Positions 7,133 through 18,458 of a stretch of DNA of 39,436 nt are shown here, one piece after another. Under the pieces are notes generated by a model that saw nothing but the letters and a program-made list of their open reading frames with translations, ran no database searches and was not told where the DNA came from. A program made the translations under genes and the position numbers. Source of the DNA: Erysipelothrix urinaevulpis (GTDB lineage: Bacteria > Bacillota_I > Bacilli_A > Erysipelotrichales > Erysipelotrichaceae); the NCBI RefSeq assembly GCF_009828835.1, contig NZ_WTTB01000008.1, positions 1-39,436 on the forward strand. The letters are read 5' to 3'. Within the stretch, counting starts at the first letter, position 1, and every line of letters starts with the position of its first letter.

Positions 7133-7831
7133 TTATTCAACGGAACACGACTCGTCGGTACACATCATACCTGCTGTCGCCTGATCCATTAGTTCTTGAG
7201 TTTCATTTAGTTGTTTAACATGATTGATCGCTGATTTAAAGACCTCTACAGGCTGTGCGCCTGAAACTGATACTTTATCATCAATAACAAAGTGTGGTGC
7301 ACCCTTAGCATTAATTGTGCGTGCCCATTGTTCGTCTTGTCTTACCTTAAGACTATATTCATCACTATTTAAAACATGATGTGCTTCTTCCTCATTAATT
7401 CCAACTTCTTTAGCAAGTCGAATTAATGTTTTTTCATCATTAATATAATCACCATCAGTAAAGAATGCTTTCAAAACTCTTTCCGCAAATTCATTACCTT
7501 GACCTATCTCTTTTGATTTTTGGAATAATTTATGTGCTTTAAATGTGTTACTATATTTCATCGTATCATGATTATAAACTAAACCAACCTCTGCAGCCAT
7601 TTTCGCAGAATAATCATTATTTGCCTTAGCTTCCTCATAAGAACTTCCATATTTATTTGCTAAAGTTTGATGAATGTCTAATCCTGGTTGATCAACATAA
7701 TGCGGATCTAACTCATAGCTCATCATTTCAATTTCAATATCTTCACCAAGCTCATTAATCGCTTGTGTTAAGTGTCTCTTTCCAATATAACAGAAAGGAC
7801 AAACAAAATCTGACCAAATTTGTACCTTCAT
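7133..7831 (-). CDS. DsbA-family oxidoreductase, FrnE type
   Basis: Thioredoxin-fold protein of 232 residues with an inserted helical domain, typical of FrnE-like cytoplasmic disulfide oxidoreductases. The active site is SDFVCPFCYIG (CPFC, residues ~11-14). The cis-proline region GAPHFVIDDKVSVSGAQP is present near residue 190. There is no signal peptide, so it acts in the cytoplasm. An extra C-terminal pair, CTDESC, may be redox-active, as a second cysteine pair is in some FrnE proteins. AGAGGTGA precedes the start. A paralogue-like protein lies at 19371-20099. Confidence 0.9.
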   Translation of the reverse strand: MKVQIWSDFVCPFCYIGKRHLTQAINELGEDIEIEMMSYELDPHYVDQPGLDIHQTLANKYGSSYEEAKANNDYSAKMAAEVGLVYNHDTMKYSNTFKAHKLFQKSKEIGQGNEFAERVLKAFFTDGDYINDEKTLIRLAKEVGINEEEAHHVLNSDEYSLKVRQDEQWARTINAKGAPHFVIDDKVSVSGAQPVEVFKSAINHVKQLNETQELMDQATAGMMCTDESCSVE

Positions 7832-7905
7832 AATCTCACCTCTGAAGATAGTTTACATGGATTCACTTCTTTGTTCTAGCAATATGACCAAGCGAGTGAC
7901 AAACA

Positions 7906-8682
7906 CTACTTAAGATAATTCTTGTCCATAAAGTTAAAGATATTATCATTTGTTCCCGCATAGAATATCGAACTCTCATGACCAACATTCACTGAATTAT
8001 AATGATCACCAAAACGCCACTTACCACTAACTTCATCAAGAATAATAACCGCTGCCGCAATGTCATATAAATTCAAGCGACGTGCTTGATAAACATGTAA
8101 ACGACCATGAGCAACATGACATATTTCAATTGCAGCTGATCCAATATAGCGATGAGCAATGATATTCGAATTCAACTCTTCAGGTGTAAAATCAAAATCA
8201 TTAAAAATCGAATAACTACTGCTAACTATGACATCAGGAAAATCAAGCGACTGATCCAAAGTCTCTAATTTTTTACCATTGATGTATGCACCTTCACCAT
8301 GAATCCCTAAATACAATTCATCCGCCATCACATCATAAACAATACCAAAAGCCGGTTTTCCATCAACGTAATGAGCAATTGATATTGCAAAGTATTGTTG
8401 ATTATAGACAAAGTTTGTCGTCCCATCAATCGGATCAATAATCCATGACTCATCACCAACTTTATTTTCAACCATTGCCTCTTCAGTTAAAAAGGTTTGA
8501 TTGTTAAATTCATTTGTAATCGCATTAACTAGAAAATTTTCAACACCTTTATCAACAGATGTTACAAAATCATTATAGGATGATTTTGTATCCACCTTTA
8601 TCTCATTATTTTCAATTTGATCTAATATATAATCTTTCGCTTTATAAACTAGTTTTTTTGTAAATTCAATTTTTGTTTTCAT
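7906..8682 (-). CDS. Inositol monophosphatase-family phosphatase
   Basis: Mg2+-dependent sugar- or inositol-phosphate phosphatase of 258 residues. The metal site motifs are clear: LTEEA near residue 65, WIIDPIDGTTNF near 80-91, and LYDIAAAVIILDE near 205, which supplies the third aspartate. AAGGAGG lies before the ATG at 8682. The substrate cannot be fixed; family members hydrolyse inositol-1-phosphate, fructose-1,6-bisphosphate, NADP or PAP. It follows the rpoC terminator, and a TATAAT at about 8705-8710 on the minus strand may give it its own promoter. Confidence 0.9.
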   Translation of the reverse strand: MKTKIEFTKKLVYKAKDYILDQIENNEIKVDTKSSYNDFVTSVDKGVENFLVNAITNEFNNQTFLTEEAMVENKVGDESWIIDPIDGTTNFVYNQQYFAISIAHYVDGKPAFGIVYDVMADELYLGIHGEGAYINGKKLETLDQSLDFPDVIVSSSYSIFNDFDFTPEELNSNIIAHRYIGSAAIEICHVAHGRLHVYQARRLNLYDIAAAVIILDEVSGKWRFGDHYNSVNVGHESSIFYAGTNDNIFNFMDKNYLK

Positions 8683-8711
8683 TGATACTTTTCCTCCTTG
8701 TATTCATTATA

Positions 8712-8741
8712 AAGAAAAAACTCCTTGTTACCAAGGAGTTT
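8712..8741 (-). terminator. Terminator of the rpoBC transcript
   Basis: Minus strand AAACTCCTTG (8741-8732) / CAAGGAGTTT (8727-8718) with a four-base loop, followed by a T-run. The rpoC stop codon (8742-8740) is partly inside the stem. Confidence 0.9.
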
Positions 8742-11700
8742 AGTTGTTTAATAGTTCATTAATGAAACTTTCTTCTTCTTTTTCAGCATTTCTCTCTTCA
8801 CGTTCACGTTTGAGTTCTTCAGCGTATTCTTTAACACGTTCTGTCGACTCTCGGTAAAGTGATGATCCTGTTCCTGCTGGAATTTTCTTACCAACAATAA
8901 CATTCTCTTTTAATCCACTGAGTGGATCAATCTTAGATTTAATGGCTGCATCTGTCAATACTTTTGTTGTTTCTTGGAAAGATGCGGCTGATAGGAATGA
9001 ATCTGTTTCAACAGAAGCTTTCGTGATCCCTTGTAATTGTGCTTTAAACACTGCCGGGTTTTTACCATTCATTAGAGCTTCTTGGTTCATTTCTGTAATC
9101 GTATCAATATGAATTTGTGCACCTGGACTTAATCCTGTGTCTTCACCTTTAATAACACGAACTTTACGCATCATTTGGTTAATCATAACCTCAACGTGTT
9201 TATCAGAAATTTCAATACCACCACTTTGGTAGACTTTTTTAACTTCTTTTAGGATGTAACGTTGGACTTCTAAACGACCAGCATATTCCAGTAATTCAGA
9301 TGGATCAACTGAACCTTCAGTCAATTTATCTCCCGCAACAACCTCTGAACCAACTTCAAACCAAGGACGAACTGGTTGGTTAGGTAATGTTTTTAAGCTA
9401 ACAGTTTGTTTATCATTAGCCACTGTAATTACCCATCCTAAACCATCCTCTGCTGGTTCAATTTCTGTGATACGACCGTTAATTTGAGAAATAACTGCCG
9501 CTAGTTTTGGTGTTCGTGCTTCGAATAGCTCCTCAACACGTGGAAGACCTTGAGTAATATCTTCACCACCAGCAACCGCAACCCCACCCGTATGGAATGT
9601 ACGCATGGTTAACTGAGTTCCTGGCTCACCAATTGATTGAGCAGCAACAATACCAACGGCTTCACCTGCTTCAACAAGTTCCCCCGTAGCCATGTTACGA
9701 CCATAACATTTTTGACAAATACCATGACTTGACTCACATGTAAATACTGAACGAATCAAGACTTGTTTTACACCAGCATTAACAATACGTTTTGCTAAGC
9801 CTTCTGAAATATATTCGTCTTCCTCAATAATGACTTCTTTAGTATTTGGATCAACAACAGTTTCTTTAATGTATCGACCCACTAAGCGATCGTATAATGA
9901 TTCAACAACTGAATTTGACTTACGATCAATAATCTCTTCAACCAAGTACCCTTCACCACAGAAACAATCCTCTTCAACGATTGTGACATCTTGAGCAACG
10001 TCAACTAAACGACGAGTTAAGTAACCAGACTCCGCAGTTTTTAAAGCCGTATCGGTTAGACCTTTACGAACCCCGTGAGTTGAAATAAAGAACTCACTCA
10101 CGTTTAATCCTTCACGGAAAGATGAATAAATAGGAACTTCGATAATGGTTGATTGATAACCTTTTTTAGATTTTGATTGTGTAGGTTTACCCATTAAACC
10201 ACGAATACCAGCAAGCTGAGTAAAGTTAGAAACGTTACCACGAGCTCCAGATGTCGCCATCATATTAATTGGGTTTTTACGAGGTAATGTTTCCATTAAC
10301 TCTCCACCAACAACATTCTTAACACCTTCCCAAAGTTGCATCAATTTACCTTCCCACTCTTGGGCAGTTAAACGACCACGTTTGTAAAGTGTCATTAATT
10401 TTGCAGCTTCAGCTTTACCTTCTTCAACATAACGCTCTTTATTAGGTGCAACGTTGATATCACTAATCGCAACCGTCATACCCGCAATTGTTGAATACTC
10501 AAATCCTAAATCTTTAATGCTATCCAAGATTTCTGATGTTTTATCAAGTGAATAACGATCAAAGATTTCCTTGATGACATACTCTAAATCTTTCTTTTTA
10601 AAATCTTGATTTAAAGGCATGCCTTTGATGATTTCTTTAACATCTGTTCCCATTGGTAAGAAGAATTTATCAGGGGTTGACTTAAAGTTATCCGCCGATA
10701 CTTCGTTTAAATAAGGGAAATCTGCTGGTAACATATCATTGAAAATCATTTTACCAAGTGTTGTAACTAAATACATATTATTTTGTTTCGTATTAAAGTT
10801 TGATTTACCTAATGATGATGTTCTTACACAAACACGTGTGTGTAAGTGAATCATATGGTTTTCATATGCAAGACGAGCTTCAGCTAAATTTCTAAATGCT
10901 TTCCCTTCATTACTTGCAAAACGACGCCATTTATCTGCTTCTAATTGATCACCTAAGCCTTCAAAATACTCAGCTTTTTCGATGAACTCTTCAGCAGTCT
11001 CTTCCATGTTTAAATAATAGTTTCCTAAGACCATATCTTGAGAAGGAGTAACAATTGGTTTTCCATCTTTAGGTCCAAGAATATTACGTGATCCAAGCAT
11101 TAATAACTCAGCTTCTGCTTGAGCCATTTCTGACAATGGAACGTGAACAGCCATTTGGTCACCATCAAAGTCCGCGTTAAACGCAGGCGTTGCTAGTGGG
11201 TGAAGACGAATTGCTCGCCCTTCAATCATCTTAGGCATAAATGCTTGAATACCAAGACGGTGAAGTGTTGGGGCACGGTTTAATAACACTGGGTGATTTT
11301 GAATTACTTCTTCAACAATATCCCAAACACGTGGATCTTGACGATCAATTAATTTTTCAGCTGCTTTAGCGTTATTACTAATTCCACGAACTTTCATTTC
11401 ATTCACGACAAATGGTTTAAAGAGTTGAACAGCCATTTCTTTTGGAATTCCACATTCATACATCTTTAAGTCAGGTCCAACAGCAATAACTGAACGACCC
11501 GAGAAGTCAACACGTTTACCAAGAAGGTTAGCACGGAAACGTCCTTGCTTTCCTTTTAGTGAGTGTGACAACGATTTCAATGGACGTCCACCAGCACCTG
11601 TTACAGGCTTGTTACGGCGACCATTATCAATCAATGCATCCACTGATTCTTGTAACATTCTCATTTCGTTTTGAACAATAACTTGAGGTGTACCCATATC

Positions 11701-12516
11701 AAGTAATCGTTTTAAACGGTTGTTTCTTGTAATAACACGACGGTATAAATCGTTTGCATCTGAGGCAGCAAAACGTCCACCATCAAGTTGTAACATCGGA
11801 CGTAATTCTGGTGGAATAACAGGTAATTGTGTTAAGACCATCCACTCTGGTTTATTGTCCGATTCAATGAAGGCTTCAACAGTTTCCAAACGACGAATTA
11901 ATTTACGACGTTTATCACCTTTCGCATCTTCTAATTGACTTAAAATCGAAGTTTGTTCACCTTCAAGATCAACTTCTTCTAATAATGTTTTAATTGCGGC
12001 TCCACCAGCTTCAGCTTTAAAACTGTTGTAACCATATTTTTCAAAATATTCACGATACTCACGATCGTCAATAATTTGTTTGTACTGTAAATCTGTTTCT
12101 TTAGGATCTGTAACAACCCACTTAACAAAATATACAACTTCTTCAAGTATTTTAGGTGTGATATCTAGAAGTAGACTCATGCGTGATGGAATACCTCTTA
12201 AATACCAAATATGAGTCACAGGAGCTGCTAGCTCAATATGCCCCATACGCTCGCGACGTACTGATGATTTCGTTACTTCAACACCACATCGATCACAGAT
12301 TACTCCGCGATAACGAACTTTTTTGTATTTTCCACAATAACATTCCCAGTCTTTAGATGGTCCAAAGATTTTCTCACAAAACAACCCATCTCTTTCAGGT
12401 TTTTGTGAACGGTAGTTAATTGTTTCAGGTTTTTTCACTTCACCATGAGACCATTCTAAAATCGTCTCTGGTGAAGCAAGTGCCAATTGAATTGAGGCAA
12501 ATTTATTGATTCCCAT
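8740..12516 (-). CDS. rpoC: DNA-directed RNA polymerase subunit beta-prime
   Basis: Catalytic subunit of RNA polymerase, 1258 residues, close to the ~1200 of Firmicutes. The N-terminal zinc site reads [13 protein letters not shown], then CDRCGVEV. The catalytic magnesium loop [12 protein letters not shown] is at about residue 450. The second zinc site is made by the later cysteines in [19 protein letters not shown]. The bridge helix/trigger loop region is visible as [16 protein letters not shown]. It lies 16 bases after rpoB, so the two are co-transcribed and assemble together. A terminator closes the unit. No break or frameshift was seen. Confidence 0.99.
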   Translation of the reverse strand: MGINKFASIQLALASPETILEWSHGEVKKPETINYRSQKPERDGLFCEKIFGPSKDWECYCGKYKKVRYRGVICDRCGVEVTKSSVRRERMGHIELAAPVTHIWYLRGIPSRMSLLLDITPKILEEVVYFVKWVVTDPKETDLQYKQIIDDREYREYFEKYGYNSFKAEAGGAAIKTLLEEVDLEGEQTSILSQLEDAKGDKRRKLIRRLETVEAFIESDNKPEWMVLTQLPVIPPELRPMLQLDGGRFAASDANDLYRRVITRNNRLKRLLDMGTPQVIVQNEMRMLQESVDALIDNGRRNKPVTGAGGRPLKSLSHSLKGKQGRFRANLLGKRVDFSGRSVIAVGPDLKMYECGIPKEMAVQLFKPFVVNEMKVRGISNNAKAAEKLIDRQDPRVWDIVEEVIQNHPVLLNRAPTLHRLGIQAFMPKMIEGRAIRLHPLATPAFNADFDGDQMAVHVPLSEMAQAEAELLMLGSRNILGPKDGKPIVTPSQDMVLGNYYLNMEETAEEFIEKAEYFEGLGDQLEADKWRRFASNEGKAFRNLAEARLAYENHMIHLHTRVCVRTSSLGKSNFNTKQNNMYLVTTLGKMIFNDMLPADFPYLNEVSADNFKSTPDKFFLPMGTDVKEIIKGMPLNQDFKKKDLEYVIKEIFDRYSLDKTSEILDSIKDLGFEYSTIAGMTVAISDINVAPNKERYVEEGKAEAAKLMTLYKRGRLTAQEWEGKLMQLWEGVKNVVGGELMETLPRKNPINMMATSGARGNVSNFTQLAGIRGLMGKPTQSKSKKGYQSTIIEVPIYSSFREGLNVSEFFISTHGVRKGLTDTALKTAESGYLTRRLVDVAQDVTIVEEDCFCGEGYLVEEIIDRKSNSVVESLYDRLVGRYIKETVVDPNTKEVIIEEDEYISEGLAKRIVNAGVKQVLIRSVFTCESSHGICQKCYGRNMATGELVEAGEAVGIVAAQSIGEPGTQLTMRTFHTGGVAVAGGEDITQGLPRVEELFEARTPKLAAVISQINGRITEIEPAEDGLGWVITVANDKQTVSLKTLPNQPVRPWFEVGSEVVAGDKLTEGSVDPSELLEYAGRLEVQRYILKEVKKVYQSGGIEISDKHVEVMINQMMRKVRVIKGEDTGLSPGAQIHIDTITEMNQEALMNGKNPAVFKAQLQGITKASVETDSFLSAASFQETTKVLTDAAIKSKIDPLSGLKENVIVGKKIPAGTGSSLYRESTERVKEYAEELKREREERNAEKEEESFINELLNN

Positions 12517-12532
12517 TTAAACAAAGCCTCCT

Positions 12533-15500
12533 TTAAATTTCACTTGGGGCATTTTTTGAATCTTCGCCCTCAGTGTCTTTTCGTTGTACTTCATCCGTTC
12601 CTTCAACTAAGCTTGCTTTAATCGGATTGTTTTCTTCATCTAAGAAATTAACATCCAATGCAAGAGCTTGAAGTTCATGCTTCAACACTCTAAACGATTC
12701 AGGCATTTTTGGTTCTGGAATGTCTGTACCATTTTGAATGGCTGCATAAGTACGGGTACGTCCACTAACATCGTCAGATTTAATGGTTAGAATTTCTTGA
12801 AGGGTATTGGCAGCTCCATAAGCATAAAGTGCCCAAACCTCCATCTCACCAAATCTTTGACCACCATTTTGTGCTTTACCACCTAATGGTTGTTGTGTAA
12901 CTAATGAATAAGGTCCAGTAGCACGAGCATGAAGTTTATCATCAATCATATGTGATAATTTGATTAAGTACATGACACCAACAGAAACACGTTCATCATA
13001 ACGATCACCTGTTTGGCCATCATAAAGAACCATTTTACCATCAGATTCTAATCCACCTTCATCCATAATTCTAAAGAGTTCATCTGTATCAATACCATCG
13101 AAAACTGGTGTTGCAAACTTAACTCCTAGATTTTTAGCTGCAAGTCCTAAGTGTAATTCTAGTACTTGACCAATGTTCATACGACTTGGAACCCCTAGTG
13201 GGTTTAATAGAACATCAACCGGTGTTCCATCTTCCATAAATGGCATGTCTTCTTCTGGCAATATACGAGAAATAACCCCTTTGTTACCATGACGTCCAGC
13301 CATTTTATCTCCTTCAGAGATTTTACGTTTTTGAACGATATAAACTTTTACTTGTTCAGACACACCTGGTGGCAAATCATGCCCTTCATCACGTCTGAAA
13401 ATCTTAATATCTTGAACAATTCCACTACCACCATGTGGTACTTTTAACGAGTTATCACGGACTTCACGTGACTTCTCTCCAAAGATTGCGAGCAATAGTT
13501 TTTCCTCAGGTGAAATTTCACTTTGACCTTTTGGTGTAACTTTTCCTACTAGAATGTCCCCTTCTTTCACTTCCGCACCAATCATAACAATTCCACGCTC
13601 ATCTAAATGACGGCATGAAACTTCACTTACGTTGGGAATATCGCGTGTGATTTCTTCAGGTCCTAGTTTTGTTTCACGAACTTCAAGTGTATATTCTTCA
13701 ATGTGGATTGATGTATAAATGTCATCTTTTACAAGACGTTCACTCATAATAATCGCATCTTCATAGTTATAACCATGCCATGTCATAAAGGCAACAGTTA
13801 CGTTTTGACCCAGTGCAAGTTCACCATTATCCATTGATGGTCCATCTGCTAAGACGTCACCTTCAAAGATTTTTTCACCCAATTTTACAAGTGGGATATG
13901 GTTAATACATGTCCCTTGGTTTGAACGACGGAACTTTTGGAATTTATAGATACGTTTTTCTGTTTCTTCTTGAACAATAATTTCATTTGCATCAACATAA
14001 CTCACGATACCATCGGCTTTCGCAATAATTGCACTCCCCGAGTCCTTCGCAATACGATGTTCGATACCTGTTCCAACATATGGTGAATCAGGTTTAAGTA
14101 ACGGAACACCTTGACGCTGCATGTTAGCACCCATTAGGGCACGAGAAGCATCATCGTTCTCCAAGAAAGGAATAGCTGCTGTCGCCACCGAAACAATTTG
14201 TTTTGGACTAACGTCAACTAACTCAACATCCTCACGAGGAGATAAAATATTTTCACCCTTATAACGAACAACCACTTGGTCATTCACCAAACGATTATCT
14301 AAGACCTCGTTGGCTTGAGCAATAACATATTCAATTTCTTCATCTGCTGATAAATAAACAACTTCCTCTTGAACATAACCATCCTCATCAACTAAACGAT
14401 AAGGTGTTTCAATGAATCCATACTCATTAACTTGACCATAGGTTGTTAAGTTAGAGATCAACCCAATGTTTGGTCCTTCAGGTGTTTCAATTGGACAAAT
14501 ACGACCATAGTGAGACGCATGAACGTCACGAACTTCGAAACCAGCACGATCTCGTGTTAGACCACCAGGTCCAAGCGCTGAAATACGACGTTTATTCGTT
14601 AACTCAGCCAACGGGTTTGTCTGGTCCATGAATTGTGATAGCTGTGATGATGAGAAGAACTCTTTAACCATCGCAGTTAATGGACGAATATTGGTTAATT
14701 TCTTAGGCGTTAAGTTTGCAGAATCAGATGTAATCGACATTCTTTCCTTAACAACACGTTCCATACGACTTAAACCAATTCTAAATTGGTTTTGAATTAA
14801 CTCACCTACTGTACGAACACGACGATTTCCTAATTGGTCAATGTCATCTTCAGCACCAACACCATCAAGGAAATTTAAGAAATAAGAATACGTTGCATAA
14901 ATATCAGATGCAACCACAACTTTTTTATCAACTAATGGGTCAACACCCACGATTTTAACAGTGTCTTTTTCACCTTCTAAAGGTTGAACATACATTTCTT
15001 GCATAGCTGCTCCAACTAGCCATAATTCTAAGTTACCTTCTTCTAGTTGTGCACTTAATAATTTTTCATTCATTTTGGTTAGATTTGCAGTTTTAATATT
15101 TGGAATGAAACGATCAACGACAAATTTGTCTTTTGCATCCATCAAATCATTTCCATCTTTATCAAGTAAACGTCCCATTGTAAATAAACGTTGACCATAA
15201 TCTAAGACAGCAAATACATTCTCTTTTGTAATCTCTACAGGTTTAGCAATGATCCCTGTATAAATTGATATTTCTTGATCTTTTAAAGTTTCTAAATCAT
15301 TAGCTGTTAAGACGGTACCCACTTCAAATTCAAATGCATCATCACGAATATCATCCGCAAGGATACGACCTTCTAAGTGTAAACTGCCATCAACAACAAC
15401 ACGATTCACACCTGGTGAGCTAAATAGATTATTTAGCGGGAAGATACTCATATGACTTGATTTAGCCAATACGTCTCTTAACTTTTTAACATCATCACGT

Positions 15501-16603
15501 TTTTCAATGAGTGTACCTTTTTCAAAAACTACAGTCCCATCAACATCAACAATATCCTCTGTTAAATAAGTTCCTTCTGCACGATTATAAATTTCAAGTT
15601 TCTTGTGTAATTTATAACGTCCAGCCTTATTTAAATCATAACGACGGTGATCTAAGAATTTAGAATGCATTAAGTTAATTGCACCATCAGTTGTTGGAAT
15701 TTCATCCGCACGTTGGTTTTCGTACATCGCACGCAATGAATCTTCAAACGTGACAGTTTTATCTAGAACTAGTGTATCCACCAACTCTGGATAATTTCCA
15801 AAAAACGCTGTATACATAAGTGCATATAATGTTAAAAATTCACGATTTTCGCTTTCTAATTCTTGCCATTCTTCATTAATAGGAAGATTCATAGCCGACA
15901 AGAATTTTTTAAATGAATTCACGTCTAAAGCATCTTCACCTTCTTGAAGGTCAAGACTCATACCAAACGCTTTAAATAAGATTGTTGAAACGATCGTACG
16001 TTTACGATCAACTTTCATATTTAAGACACGACCATTAGCCGCTTTACGATCATCACTGACAAGTTCTAACCAAGTTCCACGACCAGGAATTAAATCGGAC
16101 ATAAATGTCTCACGGCCAGTCTTCTCGTCAACCTCTGACTTGAAATAGGCACCAGGAGAACGAACAATTTGAGAAACGATAACACGTTCAGCACCATTTA
16201 TAATAAAAGTACCTGTCTCGGTCATCAACGGTAAGTTCCCTAGGAACACCTCTTCCTCTTTTTCAATCACTTCACCAGTTTGTTTATTAATTACTTCGAT
16301 ACGCATACGAGCTCTAAGAGGAGCCGCATAGTTCTCTTCACGAGATCGGCATTCGTTCACATCATACTTTGGATCATCAAAATCATAATCTATAAATCTT
16401 AATGTAACGTTCTCGTTATAACTTTTAATCGGATAAATTTCATTAAATACTTCTGAAATACCCTCCTGTAGAAACCATTCATAAGCTTCCGTTTGCATTT
16501 CAACTAGATTTGGTAAATCTAAACTTCCACTCGCTTTTGAATAATCACGGCGACTGGCTTTATTTCCAAATTTCTTTACGTTATATGCTTGGTTTTTCTC
16601 CAT
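12533..16603 (-). CDS. rpoB: DNA-directed RNA polymerase subunit beta
   Basis: Second large subunit of RNA polymerase, 1356 residues, longer than B. subtilis RpoB (about 1190). By comparison from memory, extra residues lie in the beta-lobe, about 45 near residues 215-290 and about 120 in the stretch 341-569. Core motifs are intact: [17 protein letters not shown] (rifampicin region), [25 protein letters not shown]. In the rifampicin region the residue matching E. coli H526 is Asn (N670, codon at 14594-14596), as in naturally resistant Mollicutes. GGATGG before the ATG fits as ribosome site. A promoter lies just upstream. Confidence 0.99.
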   Translation of the reverse strand: MEKNQAYNVKKFGNKASRRDYSKASGSLDLPNLVEMQTEAYEWFLQEGISEVFNEIYPIKSYNENVTLRFIDYDFDDPKYDVNECRSREENYAAPLRARMRIEVINKQTGEVIEKEEEVFLGNLPLMTETGTFIINGAERVIVSQIVRSPGAYFKSEVDEKTGRETFMSDLIPGRGTWLELVSDDRKAANGRVLNMKVDRKRTIVSTILFKAFGMSLDLQEGEDALDVNSFKKFLSAMNLPINEEWQELESENREFLTLYALMYTAFFGNYPELVDTLVLDKTVTFEDSLRAMYENQRADEIPTTDGAINLMHSKFLDHRRYDLNKAGRYKLHKKLEIYNRAEGTYLTEDIVDVDGTVVFEKGTLIEKRDDVKKLRDVLAKSSHMSIFPLNNLFSSPGVNRVVVDGSLHLEGRILADDIRDDAFEFEVGTVLTANDLETLKDQEISIYTGIIAKPVEITKENVFAVLDYGQRLFTMGRLLDKDGNDLMDAKDKFVVDRFIPNIKTANLTKMNEKLLSAQLEEGNLELWLVGAAMQEMYVQPLEGEKDTVKIVGVDPLVDKKVVVASDIYATYSYFLNFLDGVGAEDDIDQLGNRRVRTVGELIQNQFRIGLSRMERVVKERMSITSDSANLTPKKLTNIRPLTAMVKEFFSSSQLSQFMDQTNPLAELTNKRRISALGPGGLTRDRAGFEVRDVHASHYGRICPIETPEGPNIGLISNLTTYGQVNEYGFIETPYRLVDEDGYVQEEVVYLSADEEIEYVIAQANEVLDNRLVNDQVVVRYKGENILSPREDVELVDVSPKQIVSVATAAIPFLENDDASRALMGANMQRQGVPLLKPDSPYVGTGIEHRIAKDSGSAIIAKADGIVSYVDANEIIVQEETEKRIYKFQKFRRSNQGTCINHIPLVKLGEKIFEGDVLADGPSMDNGELALGQNVTVAFMTWHGYNYEDAIIMSERLVKDDIYTSIHIEEYTLEVRETKLGPEEITRDIPNVSEVSCRHLDERGIVMIGAEVKEGDILVGKVTPKGQSEISPEEKLLLAIFGEKSREVRDNSLKVPHGGSGIVQDIKIFRRDEGHDLPPGVSEQVKVYIVQKRKISEGDKMAGRHGNKGVISRILPEEDMPFMEDGTPVDVLLNPLGVPSRMNIGQVLELHLGLAAKNLGVKFATPVFDGIDTDELFRIMDEGGLESDGKMVLYDGQTGDRYDERVSVGVMYLIKLSHMIDDKLHARATGPYSLVTQQPLGGKAQNGGQRFGEMEVWALYAYGAANTLQEILTIKSDDVSGRTRTYAAIQNGTDIPEPKMPESFRVLKHELQALALDVNFLDEENNPIKASLVEGTDEVQRKDTEGEDSKNAPSEI

Positions 16604-16655
16604 TTATGCCATCCTTTCTTGCCACACAAAAACATGCATAAAGACACCATTATGC

Positions 16656-16685
16656 AATATAATACACTACCATACAAATGTTCAA
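16656..16685 (-). promoter_or_regulatory. Probable promoter in front of rpoB
   Basis: Minus strand -35 TTGAAC (16685-16680), 18-base spacer, -10 TATATT (16661-16656), in the 85-base gap between the methyltransferase gene and rpoB. It would allow rpoBC expression apart from the L10 operon. Confidence 0.55.
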
Positions 16686-16688
16686 TAG

Positions 16689-17276
16689 TCAATGTTTTCT
16701 GGCTATATATGTGTAGAACCCCTTTTCTTTCGTTAAAAGTTCACAATTTCCAAATAAATCAATACATTTTTTCTGTGCGCTCTTGGCTCCATGTTGTTTC
16801 CGAATCACAAACATAAAACCACCTCCAGAACGTAAGGAATCATACGCTTCATCAAAAAGAGAATACATCTTTTCCTTACCCACTCGGATTGGCGGATTCG
16901 TAATAACCCAATCAAATTTTCCTTTAATTCCATCATGGACAAAATTTTCACCACACCCACTATTTTTCTTGAAATTTAAATTAGCAAGATCAACAGCTCG
17001 GGGATTGATATCAAATCCAGTCACAGTAACATCCTTAAATTCTTTTGACAAAACTACACCCACAACGCCATACCCACAACCTAAGTCGCAGATTTCACTT
17101 CCGTTCATATCCTCTTTCAAACACGCTTTCAAAAGTGACTGTGTCCCAAGATCAACATGTTCTTTTGAGAATACACCATTATCTGTTTCGAGAATATATT
17201 CATAGTCGAAAAACCGGAAAGTTATTTCTCTCCGGTTTTCCACTAGTTCTCGATTGTCTGTAAAGTAATGACTCAC
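16689..17276 (-). CDS. RsmC-like class I methyltransferase (YbxB type)
   Basis: SAM-dependent methyltransferase of 195 residues, of the small MTS/RsmC group that in other Firmicutes lies between rplL and rpoB (ybxB in B. subtilis). Visible motifs are the SAM loop CDLGCGYGVVGVVLSKEF (residues ~63-80), the acidic motif VTGFDINPRAVDLA, and the catalytic NPPIRVGKE, which marks N-methylation of a base in nucleic acid. The E. coli relative methylates guanine in 16S rRNA, so a ribosomal RNA target is likely but not shown. It starts 25 bases after rplL and is co-transcribed. Confidence 0.92.
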   Translation of the reverse strand: MSHYFTDNRELVENRREITFRFFDYEYILETDNGVFSKEHVDLGTQSLLKACLKEDMNGSEICDLGCGYGVVGVVLSKEFKDVTVTGFDINPRAVDLANLNFKKNSGCGENFVHDGIKGKFDWVITNPPIRVGKEKMYSLFDEAYDSLRSGGGFMFVIRKQHGAKSAQKKCIDLFGNCELLTKEKGFYTYIARKH

Positions 17277-17301
17277 AAGACCTCCATTAAATTAAATGTA
17301 A

Positions 17302-17676
17302 TTATTTAACTTCTACTTCTGCACCAGCTTCGATTAACTGAGCTTTTAATTCGTCAGCTTCTGAAACTGGAATGTTTTCTTTAATTGGTGATGGTACGTT
17401 GTCTACTAATGCTTTTGCATCCATCATACCTAAACCAGTGATGTCACGTAATGCTTTGATTACGCCAACTTTTGAACCGCTAACTCCTGTTAGAGTAACT
17501 GTTACTTCACTTGGTCCTTCTTCTTCGTCAGCACCTGCTGCTGCACCTGCAACTGCTACTGGAGCTGCTGCACTTACACCGAACTCTTCTTCGATTGCTT
17601 TAATTACATCGTTGATTTCAAGAATAGTCATTTCTTGCAACGCTTTGATAAAATCTTCTGCTGTTAATTTAGCCAT
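17302..17676 (-). CDS. rplL: Ribosomal protein bL12 (L7/L12)
   Basis: Stalk protein of the large ribosomal subunit, 124 residues. It binds L10 as dimers and recruits translation factors. The N-terminal dimerisation helices (AEDFIKALQEMTILEINDVI), the alanine-rich hinge (AAAPVAVAGAAAGADEEEG) and the globular C-terminal domain (KVGVIKALRDITGLGMMDAK) are all typical. AGGAGG precedes the start. It lies 22 bases after rplJ in the L10 operon and shares its feedback control. Confidence 0.99.
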   Translation of the reverse strand: MAKLTAEDFIKALQEMTILEINDVIKAIEEEFGVSAAAPVAVAGAAAGADEEEGPSEVTVTLTGVSGSKVGVIKALRDITGLGMMDAKALVDNVPSPIKENIPVSEADELKAQLIEAGAEVEVK

Positions 17677-17698
17677 TTTAAATATCCTCCTATTTTGA

Positions 17699-18262
17699 TT
17701 AAGCTTCTTGAGCTACTGTTTCTTCTACTGCTGGTTCTTCAACCACTTCTTCTTTAGCTTCTACAACATCGCCAGCTTCTTTCTTTTCAGAAACTTGTGA
17801 TAATGCGTAAGCCAAGTTACGAACTGGTGCTTGAAGTACACTTAAGAACATTGATACCATTCCATCATGATCAGGTAATGTAGCTAGTTCTTTAATTTCG
17901 TCAATGCTAACGATTTCTCCGTCAACAAATCCAGTTTTAATTTGTAACTTTTTATTCTTTTTAGCAAATTCTGCTAAAACACGACTTGGTGCAACTGCAT
18001 CTCCACCGAAAGCAACAGCGTTTGGACCTACTAAATCTTCAGTAAGTGCTTCAAAATCTGTACCTTCAACGGCACGACGGAATAATGTATTTTTATAAAC
18101 TTTAAAGTTTACACCCGCACCATGCAATTTTGCACGTAATTCAGTAATTTGACCAACATTTAGGCCGTGATATTCAACAATAACTGCTGATTCCGAACCC
18201 AATACTTCTTTCTGAATCTCTGCTACTAAATCTTGTTTTGCTTCTAATACTTCGTTTCGCAA
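17699..18262 (-). CDS. rplJ: Ribosomal protein uL10
   Basis: Stalk base protein that ties L12 dimers to 23S rRNA. Typical parts are SAVIVEYHGLNVGQITELR, FKVYKNTLFRRA and LLSVLQAPVRNLAYAL-like C-terminal sequence (here MFLSVLQAPVRNLAYALSQV). About 30 acidic residues follow (EAKEEVVEEPAVEETVAQEA), an extension beyond the usual ~166. I place the start at TTG 18262 (187 residues): GGAGG at 18275-18271 lies eight bases before it, while the in-frame ATG at 18277 overlaps this ribosome site and has none of its own. The upstream leader is the binding site by which L10 represses its own operon. Confidence 0.97.
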   Translation of the reverse strand: MRNEVLEAKQDLVAEIQKEVLGSESAVIVEYHGLNVGQITELRAKLHGAGVNFKVYKNTLFRRAVEGTDFEALTEDLVGPNAVAFGGDAVAPSRVLAEFAKKNKKLQIKTGFVDGEIVSIDEIKELATLPDHDGMVSMFLSVLQAPVRNLAYALSQVSEKKEAGDVVEAKEEVVEEPAVEETVAQEA

Positions 18263-18289
18263 ATGATTCACCTCCATCTATCTATGGAA

Positions 18290-18412
18290 TCAAATTATAC
18301 CGATAAATAAAGCCCGCATAAAGACGCGAGCTAAAAAGTTTTATACTTTTAACCTCGGCAACATGATTAAGCTTTTAAGCCGTTGCTGTCTTTGGCATAA
18401 TTGATAACATAA
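18290..18412 (-). ncRNA. Ribosomal protein L10 leader
   Basis: The minus-strand transcript between the promoter and rplJ carries the L10-leader hallmarks: CCAAAGACAGCAACGGC, then TTGCCGAGG after a stem. Near rplJ there is a terminator-like hairpin AGCTCGC (18333-18327) / GCGGGCT (18317-18311) followed by a T-rich run. In known L10 leaders excess L10(L12)4 binds the kink-turn region and favours termination. The call rests on position and these motifs. Confidence 0.85.
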
Positions 18413-18414
18413 AC

Positions 18415-18442
18415 ATTATACCAACATAATAATGAATGTCAA
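18415..18442 (-). promoter_or_regulatory. Strong promoter of the rplJL operon
   Basis: Minus strand consensus -35 TTGACA (18442-18437), 16-base spacer and consensus -10 TATAAT (18420-18415), just upstream of the L10 leader. Confidence 0.85.
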
Positions 18443-18458
18443 ACAAATTCATCATCTC

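Noticed and set aside
16783-17205. 140-residue plus-strand frame opposite the RsmC-like gene
   Set aside because: It is fully antisense to a clear methyltransferase with intact motifs, and there is no ribosome site or family match.
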